The notes under the pieces were generated by a model. The model did no database searches, had not been told where the DNA came from, and was given only the letters and a program-made list of their open reading frames with translations. A DNA stretch of 64,000 nucleotides from Spirochaetota bacterium (GTDB taxonomy: Bacteria > Spirochaetota > Spirochaetia > Treponematales > UBA12059), in contig JAPLSN010000036.1 in assembly GCA_026398615.1 (NCBI GenBank), positions 1-64,000 on the forward strand, read 5' to 3'. The position numbers and the translations under genes are program-made. Shown piece by piece: positions 16,055 through 25,464 of this stretch; positions within the stretch are counted from its first letter, which is position 1; each line of letters opens with the position of its first letter.

Positions 16055-18717
16055 CCCCGCGCTCCCTTTCCGGATTCGCCGGCGCCTTGTTCCAGGCTCC
16101 CGGCGATGGTCTTCCAAGCGGCCTCGACGCGGTCGAAACGTATGCGGAGCAGGTCCCTGTCCGCTATCGGGAAAGCGGCCGCGAATTGCCGCACGAGGGC
16201 GCCGAGACGGGGAACGCCGAGACGGTCCAGCATCGTCGCGAGCCGGGACGCCTCGTCACGGACATCCGTCCCGGGATTGCCGCGGTCTTCGAGCACGGAG
16301 CGCACGGCGGCGAACGCGTCATCGCCGGTCGCCCGGATCGACTCGCCCAGTTCGAGCCCCGCGGACGCGGCGCTCCGGAGGTCAGGCGTGAAGGTATCGT
16401 ACTCGGCGACGGCGGCCTTCGCTTCGCGCAGGAGGAGCTCGATATCCACCGGTTTCGCGAACACCGCCCTGAAGGAATTCTTCTCGCCGGAAAGATCCTG
16501 GAAATCGTAGGCCGTCAGGGCTATCAGGGGCAGGTCGGCCGAGTACCTCGATCCGCCGGATGCCCGGATCCTGTCCGCGAGCTCCAGGCCGCTCATCCCC
16601 GGCATCTGGATGTCGGCGACGAGCACGTCGACGGGGCATTCATCGAGGCGCTGCAGGGCTTCGACGCCGGTGCCGGCGACGACGACGGCGTGGCCATGGT
16701 TCCCGATGAGGGTTTTCATGTATTCGAGGTTGACGTCATTGTCGTCGACGACGAGGAAGGAAAGCCTCCGGCCGGGGACCAGGTCGCCCGCCTTCGGGGC
16801 GGCGACGGGTATTTGCGCGGGGATGAGGATGGAGAACCGGCTGCCCGAGCCGGGATCGCTCGCGATGCGGAGCTCGCCGCCGAGCGCGCGCGCCAGGTTG
16901 TAGGCAAGGGCCAGCCCGATCCCGAGGCCTCCGTGCTTCTTCGAGAACGGCGACCCCTCGTTCGTGAACGGTTCGAAAATGCCTTCTCCGCCGGAAACCT
17001 GCATACCGGGACCCGTGTCGCCGACGGCGATGACGACGTGCGGGACGTTCCCCTTCTTCCTTTCGACGGCAGCTTCCGCCGATACGCCGCCGCTCTCCGT
17101 GAACTTGACGGCATTGTCCAGCAGGATCGCGACGATGCGGCCAAGCTTGTCGGGATCGGTATCGATCTCGACCTCGGCAACGGAGAGATCGAAGGAGAGC
17201 CCCTTGGCCCGGGCGGCGGCGCGGTACGGTTCGCACGTCCTGCGCATGAAGGCGCCGAGCGGGAAGGTCATCGTGCGGATGTCGATGTCCCCCGTCTCCA
17301 CCCGGACGTAATCGAGGATGCCCCCGAGGGTGTCGAGGAGGACGTTGGACTGGTCGATGATCTTGCGCGCGTTGCGGTCGGCGGTTTCCGGGGCTTCTAT
17401 GATGAGGCGGGCGGCGGTGATCGCGGCGCTGATCGGGCTCTTCAGCTCGTGGCTCACGTTCGAGAGGAAAACGCTCTTCGCGCGGTCCGTCCTCTCGGCG
17501 TCGTCGCGGGCGCTCCGCAGGAGCGCGTCCATGGACTTCCGCCTCGTGATGTCCTCGAGGATGGCCACCGCGTGGGTGATGCCGATGGACGGGGACCGGA
17601 CCGGCGACATCAGGAACGACGCCCAGAACGAACCGCCGCCGGCCCTGGCCACCGTCGCCTCCTCCTTCACCTCGGAACCGTCGTGGATGGCGTCCCGGAT
17701 CGCTTCGGCGCGATCGGAGTCGAAGGAAACGAAACGGAAGATGCCGCGGCCGATTACTTCCTGGGGAGAGAATCCGGTCTGCTGGAAGAACGCGGGATTC
17801 ACGTATTCGACGTCGAAATCGTGGTTCACGATGAAGATGCTGGACGTGAGCTGGTCCACGGCCTGGTAGAGCTTGCGGAGCATCCCCTCGGATTTCCGCC
17901 TGAGGGTGATGTCGCGGATGATGCCGACCGAGCCTATGAATTCGGTTTCATCGCTGCCCCGGTCCCAGGTCCCTACCGATGACACTTCGCCATACGAAAT
18001 GACGGTCCCGAGCAGTTCGCCCGAGGTCCGGGAACCGGGTTTGGATTTGAACCTGATCTCGAGGTTTTCCGTCTTCCGTTCGGGCCCGCGCCGCTCGTTG
18101 AAGAGCTTGGGGCTCAGGGTCGTGCCCGTGTTGAGGCCGTGGTAGAAGGCCAGCACCTTCCCGCGATCCACGTTTCGGACGTCGTCGTCGAACATCATCA
18201 CCGAAAAATGCCTGCCGACGATTTCCCCAGGTTCGTACCCGAGGTTGGAAACGGCGGCGTTCACGAAGGTGACGACGCCCCGCCGGTCCAGTTCATACAC
18301 CACGTCGGGCAGCGCGTTCACGAGGTTTTCGTAGCGCCGGCCCTGGTCCACGGTGCTCCTTGGATCGGGCAGGAAACGCGCCGCAGCGGCGATGGCGCGG
18401 AACCAGGCTGTCAGGACGCACTTCGCCGTGCCGGCGGGGAGCACGTCGACCGCGCCGGGAACCTGTCGCCCGGGATCGGACGACAGGACGAGGAAGAGGC
18501 ACTCGGGGGCGAAGTCGGCGGGCAGGGCATCGGCGAAGCCGTCATCGCCGACGAGCAGGTCATGGGTCGCGGGGTTGAAACGGGCGGGGTCCGCGGCCTG
18601 CTGACTGCGCTCGATTGCGGCCCCGGGAATGGCAACGGACAGCGCGCGCATCGCCCGGTCGGCCGCTCCGTTCGAGGAGATGGATACAAACGCCGAGGAG
18701 ATGACTTTGCCGCGCAT
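16051..18717 (-). CDS. Soluble PAS hybrid histidine kinase with receiver
   Basis: 888-aa cytoplasmic sensor kinase. An N-terminal ~120-residue section has no recognised domain. PAS domains lie at about 130-280 and 285-400. H423 is in SNVSHELKSP (HisKA), then an ATPase domain with GDTGPGM and GGLGIGLALA. The receiver has D702 in VADIQMPGMSG and KPVD. The last ~110 residues are helical like an HPt module but lack a recognisable phospho-accepting His, so if it is one it is degenerate. The receiver gene after it is joined by ATGA, giving the cell a second output. A promoter-like TTGATT/TACAGT precedes the start, leaving almost no leader. Confidence 0.88.
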   Translation of the reverse strand: MRGKVISSAFVSISSNGAADRAMRALSVAIPGAAIERSQQAADPARFNPATHDLLVGDDGFADALPADFAPECLFLVLSSDPGRQVPGAVDVLPAGTAKCVLTAWFRAIAAAARFLPDPRSTVDQGRRYENLVNALPDVVYELDRRGVVTFVNAAVSNLGYEPGEIVGRHFSVMMFDDDVRNVDRGKVLAFYHGLNTGTTLSPKLFNERRGPERKTENLEIRFKSKPGSRTSGELLGTVISYGEVSSVGTWDRGSDETEFIGSVGIIRDITLRRKSEGMLRKLYQAVDQLTSSIFIVNHDFDVEYVNPAFFQQTGFSPQEVIGRGIFRFVSFDSDRAEAIRDAIHDGSEVKEEATVARAGGGSFWASFLMSPVRSPSIGITHAVAILEDITRRKSMDALLRSARDDAERTDRAKSVFLSNVSHELKSPISAAITAARLIIEAPETADRNARKIIDQSNVLLDTLGGILDYVRVETGDIDIRTMTFPLGAFMRRTCEPYRAAARAKGLSFDLSVAEVEIDTDPDKLGRIVAILLDNAVKFTESGGVSAEAAVERKKGNVPHVVIAVGDTGPGMQVSGGEGIFEPFTNEGSPFSKKHGGLGIGLALAYNLARALGGELRIASDPGSGSRFSILIPAQIPVAAPKAGDLVPGRRLSFLVVDDNDVNLEYMKTLIGNHGHAVVVAGTGVEALQRLDECPVDVLVADIQMPGMSGLELADRIRASGGSRYSADLPLIALTAYDFQDLSGEKNSFRAVFAKPVDIELLLREAKAAVAEYDTFTPDLRSAASAGLELGESIRATGDDAFAAVRSVLEDRGNPGTDVRDEASRLATMLDRLGVPRLGALVRQFAAAFPIADRDLLRIRFDRVEAAWKTIAGSLEQGAGESGKGARG

Positions 18718-18775
18718 CGACCTATAACTGTAAGGGATATCCGGGCGTAATCAAGTACACCGCCTGCGATCCCCC

Positions 18776-19699
18776 TCACGGGGCCAGCATGAAGGAGTTC
18801 CCTTCCCGCGCCACATCGATCTCGAGCATGGATTTCCCCGCGATCTTCGCCTTGTAGAACAGTTCGAGTTCCTGGAGCTCGGTATCCGTCCTGTTCGGGT
18901 CGTGGTGCGACAGGACCAGGCGCTTGACCGAAGCCTTGTTCGCCATGTTGATGGCGTATTCGAACGAGGAATGCCCCCAGCCCGTCTTGCCTGCCGCGTA
19001 TTCGCGCGCGGTGTACTGCGCGTCGTGGACCAGGAGGTCGGAGGCGGCGTAAAACCGGTAGACTTTCTCGTTCTCCTCGCGGGTCGCCTGGTCGCCTTCG
19101 CGGGCGATCGCCTCGTCGTACTGGGGGTCCCCGGGATCGGTCGGGAAGAGGTTGCGGTATGGCTCGTGGTCGTAGCAGGTCGAAAAGCTCTTTCCCTTGA
19201 ATTCGATCCGGTAGCCGAGGCAGAGGATGGGATGGTTGAGGTACTTGGTCTGCACGGTGATGCCGTCACCCATGTCGACGCGCGTCTCCCGCAGGTGCTC
19301 GTAGTCGATACGGGCGGCGAGCTCCTCCTGCCGCACCGGCCAGTACCGGTACGACAGCTGGGTGCCGATCACCTTGTCGAGCGAATCGTCCTCGAACGCC
19401 ATGGGACCCCGGATCGTGAGCCGGGTCCCGGGCACGTAGATCGGCGTGAACATCGGGAAGCCCATGATGTGGTCCCAATGGGTATGCGTCAGGAAGATGT
19501 CGGCGGTGATGGGACCCTTTTTCAGATCCGTCTTCATGAGCGAATCGCCCAGTCCCCTGATCCCGGAGCCCGCGTCGATGATGATGAGCCTGTCGTCGCA
19601 GCGGACTTCGATGCACGAGGTGTTGCCGCCGAAGACCACGCTGTCGGGACCCGGCGTCGGCATGGACCCGCGGGAACCCCAGAGCTTGACGCTGAACAT
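18776..19699 (-). CDS. Metallo-beta-lactamase-fold hydrolase
   Basis: 307-aa hydrolase of the beta-CASP-free MBL superfamily, similar in layout to RNase Z or phosphodiesterase-like members. Metal motif THTHWDH is near residues 72-78, followed by the later Asp (VHDAQYT), His (GWGHSS) and the LSHHDP motif. It begins KLWGSRGSMPTPGPDSVVFGGNTSC, a pattern common in this subfamily. No signal peptide. Start ATG 19699 has GGAGGGA five bases upstream. It sits between the HDOD gene and the hybrid kinase, 47 bp after the former. Substrate is unknown; cyclic nucleotides are a reasonable guess because its neighbours are signalling proteins. Confidence 0.88.
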   Translation of the reverse strand: MFSVKLWGSRGSMPTPGPDSVVFGGNTSCIEVRCDDRLIIIDAGSGIRGLGDSLMKTDLKKGPITADIFLTHTHWDHIMGFPMFTPIYVPGTRLTIRGPMAFEDDSLDKVIGTQLSYRYWPVRQEELAARIDYEHLRETRVDMGDGITVQTKYLNHPILCLGYRIEFKGKSFSTCYDHEPYRNLFPTDPGDPQYDEAIAREGDQATREENEKVYRFYAASDLLVHDAQYTAREYAAGKTGWGHSSFEYAINMANKASVKRLVLSHHDPNRTDTELQELELFYKAKIAGKSMLEIDVAREGNSFMLAP

Positions 19700-19746
19700 C
19701 TAGTCCCTCCGTCCGGTCGAAGCCGCTCGTCCGCGCATCGCGCCCG

Positions 19747-20619
19747 TCATGCCCGCGCACCCGCAAGGAATACCTTCGCCTTTTCGATCTCCGCGTTGAC
19801 ATTGTCCTCGATGTCATCGAGGACGGATTTGGCCATGCCGAGCTCCTCGAACACCTCGGGAGGGATGCGGTCCGGGTACAGGTTCCCGGAGAACCCGATG
19901 CCTTCCCGGTTGGCGAAGTAGTTGGCGACGGCCACCGTGAGCACGACGTCGCGGTGCCCCCCCGCGTAGGATTCCAGCGCGTGATGGAAAGTGATGGTGT
20001 CATTGATGGGTCCGTCGAGCTTCCAGGCTTCCGCCACCATCTTCCCGGCTTCGCAATGGTCCACGTCGATGGAGCGTTTCTCGGCGAGGAAGAGCGCGAT
20101 CCGCTCCCTGTCCGCCAGGGACATGGTCCGGATGTATTCTTCGGCAAGCGCGTTGTTGATGGGGATCTTGCCGATATCGTGCAGGAGCCCCGCGGCGAAG
20201 TATTCCTCGTGCATCCTGGGATCCGCCCCGCGCCGCTTCGCGATCATCTTGGCGGCGACGCCTACGCAGAGCGAGTGCCTCCAGAAGCCCTCGGGATTGA
20301 GCGCGCGGAAATCGCCCTTGTTCCCGAACTTGTCGATGACGGCGGTCGAAAGGGCGAGGTTCTTCACCGTGTTCACGCCGAGCATGATGATGGCCCTGGC
20401 GAGGCTCGTGACCTGGGTTGACAGGCCATAGTACGCCGAATTGATGAGCTTGAGAACCTTGCCCATGAGAACCGGGTCGAGCGAGATCACCTTGTCGAGG
20501 TCCAGCGGGCTCGTCCTGGGATTGTTGCAGACTTCGAGAACCTTGGAGACTGTCGTCGGCAGGCTCGGCATCGAGATGATGTAGTCCCTGATCCGCCGGA
20601 TGTTATCGCTTCCCGCCAT
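19747..20619 (-). CDS. HDOD domain protein
   Basis: 290-aa protein of the HDOD (HD-related output domain) family, helical, signalling-associated and usually without proven hydrolase activity. The motif LPTTVSKVLEVCNNP at the N-terminus and LLHDIGK near residue 145 are typical. Here the HD dyad is present, unlike many HDOD members. ATG 20619 lies inside the end of the TPR gene (17-nt overlap), with AGAAGGA as binding site. It belongs to the FN3-TPR-HDOD-MBL run. Confidence 0.88.
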   Translation of the reverse strand: MAGSDNIRRIRDYIISMPSLPTTVSKVLEVCNNPRTSPLDLDKVISLDPVLMGKVLKLINSAYYGLSTQVTSLARAIIMLGVNTVKNLALSTAVIDKFGNKGDFRALNPEGFWRHSLCVGVAAKMIAKRRGADPRMHEEYFAAGLLHDIGKIPINNALAEEYIRTMSLADRERIALFLAEKRSIDVDHCEAGKMVAEAWKLDGPINDTITFHHALESYAGGHRDVVLTVAVANYFANREGIGFSGNLYPDRIPPEVFEELGMAKSVLDDIEDNVNAEIEKAKVFLAGARA

Positions 20620-23600
20620 GTTCCTTCTCCCGTTTCATGATCTCTATCAGTTTCGCCACCTTGGGGGACACGAGGACACCCATGATATCCACCTTGCCGC
20701 CCGATTCGCCGGCGGCCGGCGAATCGGGTGCCGCCGTAGCGGCTCCCGGCACCCCGGTCGGCGGCGGGGCGGCAGTCGAAGACAGCGCTCCTGCCGAAGG
20801 CGCGCCGCCGGTCACGGGTTCCGTCCCCTGTCCGGCGGGCTTCGGGCGCGAACTGCCGGGTGCTGCTTTCGCTTCATTCCCCCGCCTGGATCCATTCCTG
20901 CGATCGTTCGGTTTCCTGCGTTCCGGTTTCAGCCGCCGATCCCGGACCCGTCGGCGGTCACGAGGCATGTCGAACACGCGTTTCCGCCCGACCGTGTCCG
21001 AACGAGCGGCACCCTCGAGGGTTTCCACGAAATCGGTGAATTCATCATCCTGGTAGTCCTCTTCGCCCGTAAGGCCCTTGATGATTCGATCCATCATGTC
21101 ATAGACACCGGAATCCTCGAGCTCCTTCCGCTTATCTTCGGGCAGTTCGCCCGTCAGGTCCTTGAGATACCTGAACAGATCGGCGGTCGAGCCGTCCAGG
21201 ATGCCGTCGCCGGCGCCGGGTGCTTCCCTCCCGGTGTTCCACTGTCCGGGTTCGTTCCCGTCTTTCCCCTCCGGCTGGCCATCAGGTGTCCCGGCCGGGA
21301 CCGGTTTTCCCGAATGGTCGTCGTCGGGAACTTCGTCCGCGAGCGGGATGTCTTCCGCAAACCCCCCGGGAGCCTCGCCGTAGACATCTTCCGGACCTTC
21401 CTCCACTTCGACCCCGTCCTCGTCTTCCGCCGGTCCGACGCCCTCGGGCACGGATTCGGGTTCGCCTTCAGCCTCAGGTTCTGGTTCAGGTTCGATTTCG
21501 ACCCCGGGTTCGGATTCAATTTCGGATTCCGATCCCGGTTTCTCTCCATCCAGGGGAAGGGCTTCGTCCGGTTCACCCGTTTCCGATCCTTCGTCACCTT
21601 CACTTGCTTCCATCGATTCCGGTGCGAAATTCGCACCCGGTTCATCGAGTTCGTCAGGCTGCGAAAGACCTATCGGATCGCTCGTCGGCGGCCTGGGAAT
21701 GCGTCTGGGCTGCCGCGCCGGAGCTTGGGGCATGGGCATTTGCATCGGCACGGGGATGAACTGGGGTTGCTGGATCTGGGGAGGCGGCGCCTGGTACTGC
21801 GGTGGTTGGTACTGTGGCTGCTGCTGGTACTGAGGCGGTGGCTGGTACTGTGGCTGCGGGGCCTGCCTCGGCTGTTCCTGTCTCTCGGGACCGGGTTCCG
21901 GGCGCCGCGGATGCGGTTCATCGAACGGAGCCTCGTCGTAGTCCGGCCCGTGATCGGATCCACGCGGAGGCCGCCGCCCGTCCGCTCCGCTTCCGCGATC
22001 GTCGTCGCCCCGTCCGCCAGGGGTTTCCGTATTGTGGTCCCTGGCTTCGACCAGGCCTCCGAAGCTGCGGAGCTCCTCCTCGTCCTCTTCTTCCCCTTCG
22101 GGCTCTTCGAGGGCATCGGGTTCGTCGAGCGGTTCTTCCCGCTCGTCGAGCATGAGGAGTTCTTCCGCCTCGTCGATCGGGATGGGTTCGGCGCTGGTCA
22201 TCGCGAGGAGCGCTTCGAGCTTCTCCTCCTCCGTGGGTTCCTCCGGGCCGGCTTCGGTTTTTTTCACCTCCGCCGCGAGGAGGTTCTTGAGCACCCTCAG
22301 GTTGCGGTCCCAGGAATCGCGCACATCCTGCGAATAGGAATTAACCGCCTTTTCGTACTCGGCCAGAGAGGCTTCGAGGTCGCCGATGTCTTCCGGCTTT
22401 CCTCGCTTCCCCTGGAGGTTGACCAGCTTGTCCGCCGCGTCGACCGCCTTTTCGCGCTCCCCGAGCATGCGATACACGGCGGAAAGTTCGAGCCAGGCTT
22501 CAGCGTTGTCGGGCCTGTCCCTCGTCTCCTCGAGCAGCACCTGTTTCGCGTGCTGCCAATCCTTGCGGCCCGAGAGCGCCCTCGCGAAGGCGAGCCGGCC
22601 GCGGGAATTCCCCGGCCTCATGCGGAGGTAGTCCTGGAGCCCGGCCACGGCATCGTCGAAGCGGCCTTCCGCGATGTAGATCTCGGCGAGATCGACGCGG
22701 AACTCGGCTTCCTTCGGGTACATTTCAACGATCTTTTCGAAGATGGAACGGGATTTCTCGGCCTGTCCCGACTGCTGGAGCAAGGCCGCGTACAGCTTGA
22801 GAGCCGCCAGATCGTTGGGTTTCCTCCGCAGGACCTCCACAGTCTCCCTGAGGGCCAGGTCGATGTCGCCCAGCTTGCGGTGGAGTTCCGCCAACTGGAG
22901 GCGGAGCCCGTCGTTGTCGGGCATGAGGTCGACGAGGGACCTGATCTCCTGGACGGCTTCGGCATAGCGCCCCGTCTGTTCGAGCAGGCGCTGGATGTTG
23001 ACGGACGCGTCGAGGAAATCGGGATTCGTCTCCAGGGCTTCGCGGAAGCATTTCACGGCATCGTCCACCCTGCCGAGCTCCGCGAACGCCATGCCCATGC
23101 CGTTGCGCGCCTGGGCGCTGTCCTTCTCGATGGCGATCACCTGCTCGAAGAGTTCGACGGCCTTCCGTCCCTGGCCGGCCTTCACGAGGGCGTGGCCGTA
23201 CCTCATCATGGCTTCGTTCCAGCCCGGCCTGGCTTTCACGGCCTTGTCGTACTCGACGAGCGCGTCGCCGTTCTTCCCGAGCGCCTCGTACGCGACGCCG
23301 AGGTTGTAATGGAACGAGGGGTAGTTGTGGTCGACGCCGAGGCCCTTCCAGAAAACCTGCACGGCCTTTTCGTTGTCTCCACGGTTCAGGTAGACGCTGC
23401 CGAGGTTGTTGTAGGCCAGGACGTTCCTGGGATCCAGTTCGATGGCCTTGAGATAGGACAGCTCCGCCGCGCGGAGGTTGTTCATGTGGCGGTAGACGTT
23501 CCCGAGCGAAAAATGCACGCCCGCGTCTCCGGGCGCCAGCTTCGCAGCCCGCTCGAGGGCGGTGAGGGCGTCGTTGGGGCGCCCGAGCCGCAGGTACACG

Positions 23601-23848
23601 GCGCCGATGTCGTCCAGGGCGCGCACGTCATCCGGCTTCCGCTCGAGGACGCTCGAAAAGGCCGAAAGGGCTTCGTTCGTGCGATTCGTCCTGAGGTAGA
23701 CGGTGCCGAGCGTCCTCCGGGCTTCGACGGACGCGGGGTCCCCGAAGAGGTACTGGCGCGCGAGCTTCTCGGCCGTCGCGAAATCCCTGAGCTTCAGCGC
23801 GTTAGCCGCCCGCCCGAGCGCTTCCTGCTTCTTCGGATTTTCGTTCAC
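20603..23848 (-). CDS. Large TPR protein with long disordered tail
   Basis: 1081 aa. Residues about 1-480 form some 13-14 tetratricopeptide repeats, with clear 34-residue periodicity (LGTVYLRTNRTNEALSAF-type units). A charged section follows, then a P/Q/Y-rich stretch (about 665-710), an E/P-rich acidic stretch (about 750-830), an R-rich basic stretch near 965-1000 and a short conserved C-terminal helix ending LIEIMKREKEHGGKR. No signal peptide, so probably cytoplasmic. Start GTG 23848 overlaps the upstream stop as GTGA and has GAGGA before it; the longer frame upstream is a shadow. A scaffold role is inferred from architecture; I do not recognise a named family for the tail. Confidence 0.85.
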   Translation of the reverse strand: MNENPKKQEALGRAANALKLRDFATAEKLARQYLFGDPASVEARRTLGTVYLRTNRTNEALSAFSSVLERKPDDVRALDDIGAVYLRLGRPNDALTALERAAKLAPGDAGVHFSLGNVYRHMNNLRAAELSYLKAIELDPRNVLAYNNLGSVYLNRGDNEKAVQVFWKGLGVDHNYPSFHYNLGVAYEALGKNGDALVEYDKAVKARPGWNEAMMRYGHALVKAGQGRKAVELFEQVIAIEKDSAQARNGMGMAFAELGRVDDAVKCFREALETNPDFLDASVNIQRLLEQTGRYAEAVQEIRSLVDLMPDNDGLRLQLAELHRKLGDIDLALRETVEVLRRKPNDLAALKLYAALLQQSGQAEKSRSIFEKIVEMYPKEAEFRVDLAEIYIAEGRFDDAVAGLQDYLRMRPGNSRGRLAFARALSGRKDWQHAKQVLLEETRDRPDNAEAWLELSAVYRMLGEREKAVDAADKLVNLQGKRGKPEDIGDLEASLAEYEKAVNSYSQDVRDSWDRNLRVLKNLLAAEVKKTEAGPEEPTEEEKLEALLAMTSAEPIPIDEAEELLMLDEREEPLDEPDALEEPEGEEEDEEELRSFGGLVEARDHNTETPGGRGDDDRGSGADGRRPPRGSDHGPDYDEAPFDEPHPRRPEPGPERQEQPRQAPQPQYQPPPQYQQQPQYQPPQYQAPPPQIQQPQFIPVPMQMPMPQAPARQPRRIPRPPTSDPIGLSQPDELDEPGANFAPESMEASEGDEGSETGEPDEALPLDGEKPGSESEIESEPGVEIEPEPEPEAEGEPESVPEGVGPAEDEDGVEVEEGPEDVYGEAPGGFAEDIPLADEVPDDDHSGKPVPAGTPDGQPEGKDGNEPGQWNTGREAPGAGDGILDGSTADLFRYLKDLTGELPEDKRKELEDSGVYDMMDRIIKGLTGEEDYQDDEFTDFVETLEGAARSDTVGRKRVFDMPRDRRRVRDRRLKPERRKPNDRRNGSRRGNEAKAAPGSSRPKPAGQGTEPVTGGAPSAGALSSTAAPPPTGVPGAATAAPDSPAAGESGGKVDIMGVLVSPKVAKLIEIMKREKEHGGKR
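21478..21540 (-). repeat. Low-complexity Glu/Pro-coding repeats
   Basis: Plus-strand reading shows GGTTCxG-type hexamers repeated, coding on the minus strand for alternating Glu-Pro/Ser/Gly residues of the TPR protein tail. Such tracts often vary in copy number. Confidence 0.6.
21792..21850 (-). repeat. Short tandem repeats coding a Gln-Tyr-Gln-Pro tract
   Basis: TGGTACTG occurs at 21792, 21807, 21825 and 21843, with 15-18 bp spacing. On the minus strand these encode repeated QYQPP-type units in the TPR protein. Confidence 0.75.
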
Positions 23849-25356
23849 CTGCCCGTCCTCGCCGGCCTCGCCGACGCCTCGACGGAGAATTCCCCTTCGT
23901 GGCGGGACGGAGCGGTATCGTACGCGACGATGACGAAATAATAACGCTTGCCGTTCGCCAGCCCGTTGACCGTCGCCGTCTGCACCCGGCCGACGTCGAG
24001 GGGGCTGGATCCGAGCGCGGCGTCGGTCCCGAAATACGAGCCCGGCGCGTCGCCGTAGTACACAAGGTAGCCTCCCAGATCGGACTCGTTGACTCGGGAC
24101 CAGGCGAGCGCGACGCTCCCGTCCGATGCCGCCGCGACGACCGAAGCGGGCGGGGGCGGGGCAAGGTCGGGGACGTAGCGGACCGTGAGGCCCGAGAACG
24201 CGGGACCGCTGGATCCGGAGCCGTCCGGGAAGAGCTCGATCCGCAGCTGGACGTAGCGGCCGCGGGGTTTGCCGGGCAGGGAAGCCCCGGGGGCGAAAGG
24301 TATCCAGGCCGGGGAGCCTTCGCGCCAGGCGGTGGTGTCGTCGGCGCAACGGAACGAGAATTCCACGTCGGCGCCGTTGGCCGCCCGGTACTCGGCTTCC
24401 ATGCCCCGCAGTTCGGTGTTGGCGTTCCCGAGGTCGATGATCGGGGAGATCGCCACGCCCGATTGCCGGCCGTACCTGGAGAGTTCCGGGTTTTCAAGGA
24501 AATCCGTCCTGAAAGCCAGATCGTCGACGATGCCCGTGAAGTCCGGCGCCAGCTCGAACGCGGACGCCGATCCGGTCCGGGGCCTGAAGACCGAAGCGTT
24601 TTCGCGCCCGGTTGGCGTCGCGTAGGCGATCGCTTCGGGGAGCCCGTTCATGAGGTACTCGACGAGACCCGTGGCGGAATCATAGCGGACGAGGTGATGG
24701 GACCAGGTCTTCGGAACGAGAAGGGAAGTTCCCTTCAGGGAAACCGTGGTCCTGGCCGGGGCTCCGCCCGAGGGCTGGAAGAAATTCTCGAACGTCCAGG
24801 AGAGCCGGCCGCGCTCCACGACGCAGGTAATTCTCTGGGTGAATGGCCCTTCCGGCAGGAGCATGGCGCCTTTCCAGAGGAGGAGTGTTTCGCCGTTGGC
24901 GGCCAGCGAGGGGTTGATGCGGAACTCCATGGAAAAATCGGCGGGATGGAGGCCGGAGCCGAACAGCTCGCTGCCCGAGGGTTTCATGACGATGCCGGAA
25001 CCGGGGCCGGCGAACCCTCCGGCGCCCTGGCCGGTGAACGCGCGGCTTGAGGACAGTCGACGGTAGGCTCCCGCCGCCGACAGGCTCCACCGCCCGGTCG
25101 CGTCGCGGGGGACGGCGTCGTCGAAATCGACGAGGAGATCGCAGGCGCTTTGGACCATGGGTGCTGCACGGCCGAGCACGATGTCCGGCCTGCCCCGGTA
25201 GCCGGGCGCCATGACGACCCCGTCCAGGAGCCACTGGTACGGCGAGGAGGGGACCACGGTGAGGGCGTCGACCCTGAGCGTCTTTTCTCCAGCCTGGCAG
25301 GGAGAAAGGAGCGCGGAACAGAAGATGATGATGCCTATATTCGTCCTGACGGTCAT
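23845..25356 (-). CDS. Exported LamG-like / fibronectin type III protein
   Basis: 503 aa. Residues 1-23 form a signal peptide (short basic start, hydrophobic IGIIIFCSALL core). The C at residue 20 is preceded by LSP, a poor lipobox, so signal peptidase I cleavage is more likely. A concanavalin/LamG-like beta-sandwich region (about 70-290) is followed by a second beta-rich domain (about 290-395) and an FN3 domain (about 400-490). It probably binds carbohydrate or another surface ligand in the periplasm or outside. No catalytic motif is seen. It is first in the leftward run, and its stop overlaps the TPR start (GTGA). It is divergent from uvrC with 97 bp between. Confidence 0.82.
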   Translation of the reverse strand: MTVRTNIGIIIFCSALLSPCQAGEKTLRVDALTVVPSSPYQWLLDGVVMAPGYRGRPDIVLGRAAPMVQSACDLLVDFDDAVPRDATGRWSLSAAGAYRRLSSSRAFTGQGAGGFAGPGSGIVMKPSGSELFGSGLHPADFSMEFRINPSLAANGETLLLWKGAMLLPEGPFTQRITCVVERGRLSWTFENFFQPSGGAPARTTVSLKGTSLLVPKTWSHHLVRYDSATGLVEYLMNGLPEAIAYATPTGRENASVFRPRTGSASAFELAPDFTGIVDDLAFRTDFLENPELSRYGRQSGVAISPIIDLGNANTELRGMEAEYRAANGADVEFSFRCADDTTAWREGSPAWIPFAPGASLPGKPRGRYVQLRIELFPDGSGSSGPAFSGLTVRYVPDLAPPPPASVVAAASDGSVALAWSRVNESDLGGYLVYYGDAPGSYFGTDAALGSSPLDVGRVQTATVNGLANGKRYYFVIVAYDTAPSRHEGEFSVEASARPARTGR

Positions 25357-25435
25357 TCGGCTGTACTCAATCCTTCCCCCGCGGGCGTTTTTCGGGACTT
25401 CGCCGCCGGAATGGGTCTTTTTTCAGGGAACTCTC

Positions 25436-25464
25436 ATTATATTATCGAGCGTTATGGGCGAGAA
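25436..25464 (-). promoter_or_regulatory. Promoter for the FN3-TPR-HDOD run
   Basis: Minus strand has a perfect TATAAT (25436-25441). A weak TTCTCG at the -35 position (25459-25464, 17-bp spacer) lies within the uvrC start. On the plus strand TATTAT (25440-25445) overlaps it and could serve uvrC, so the two genes probably share this 30-bp patch. Confidence 0.4.

Noticed and set aside
20600-23941. 1113-codon plus-strand frame
   Set aside because: Antisense of the TPR gene. The minus strand has regular TPR periodicity, a GTGA-coupled start and matching neighbours; the plus frame has none.
25211-25453. N-terminal extension of uvrC
   Set aside because: The in-frame region runs antisense into the FN3 gene, and UvrC homologues begin near the chosen ATG.
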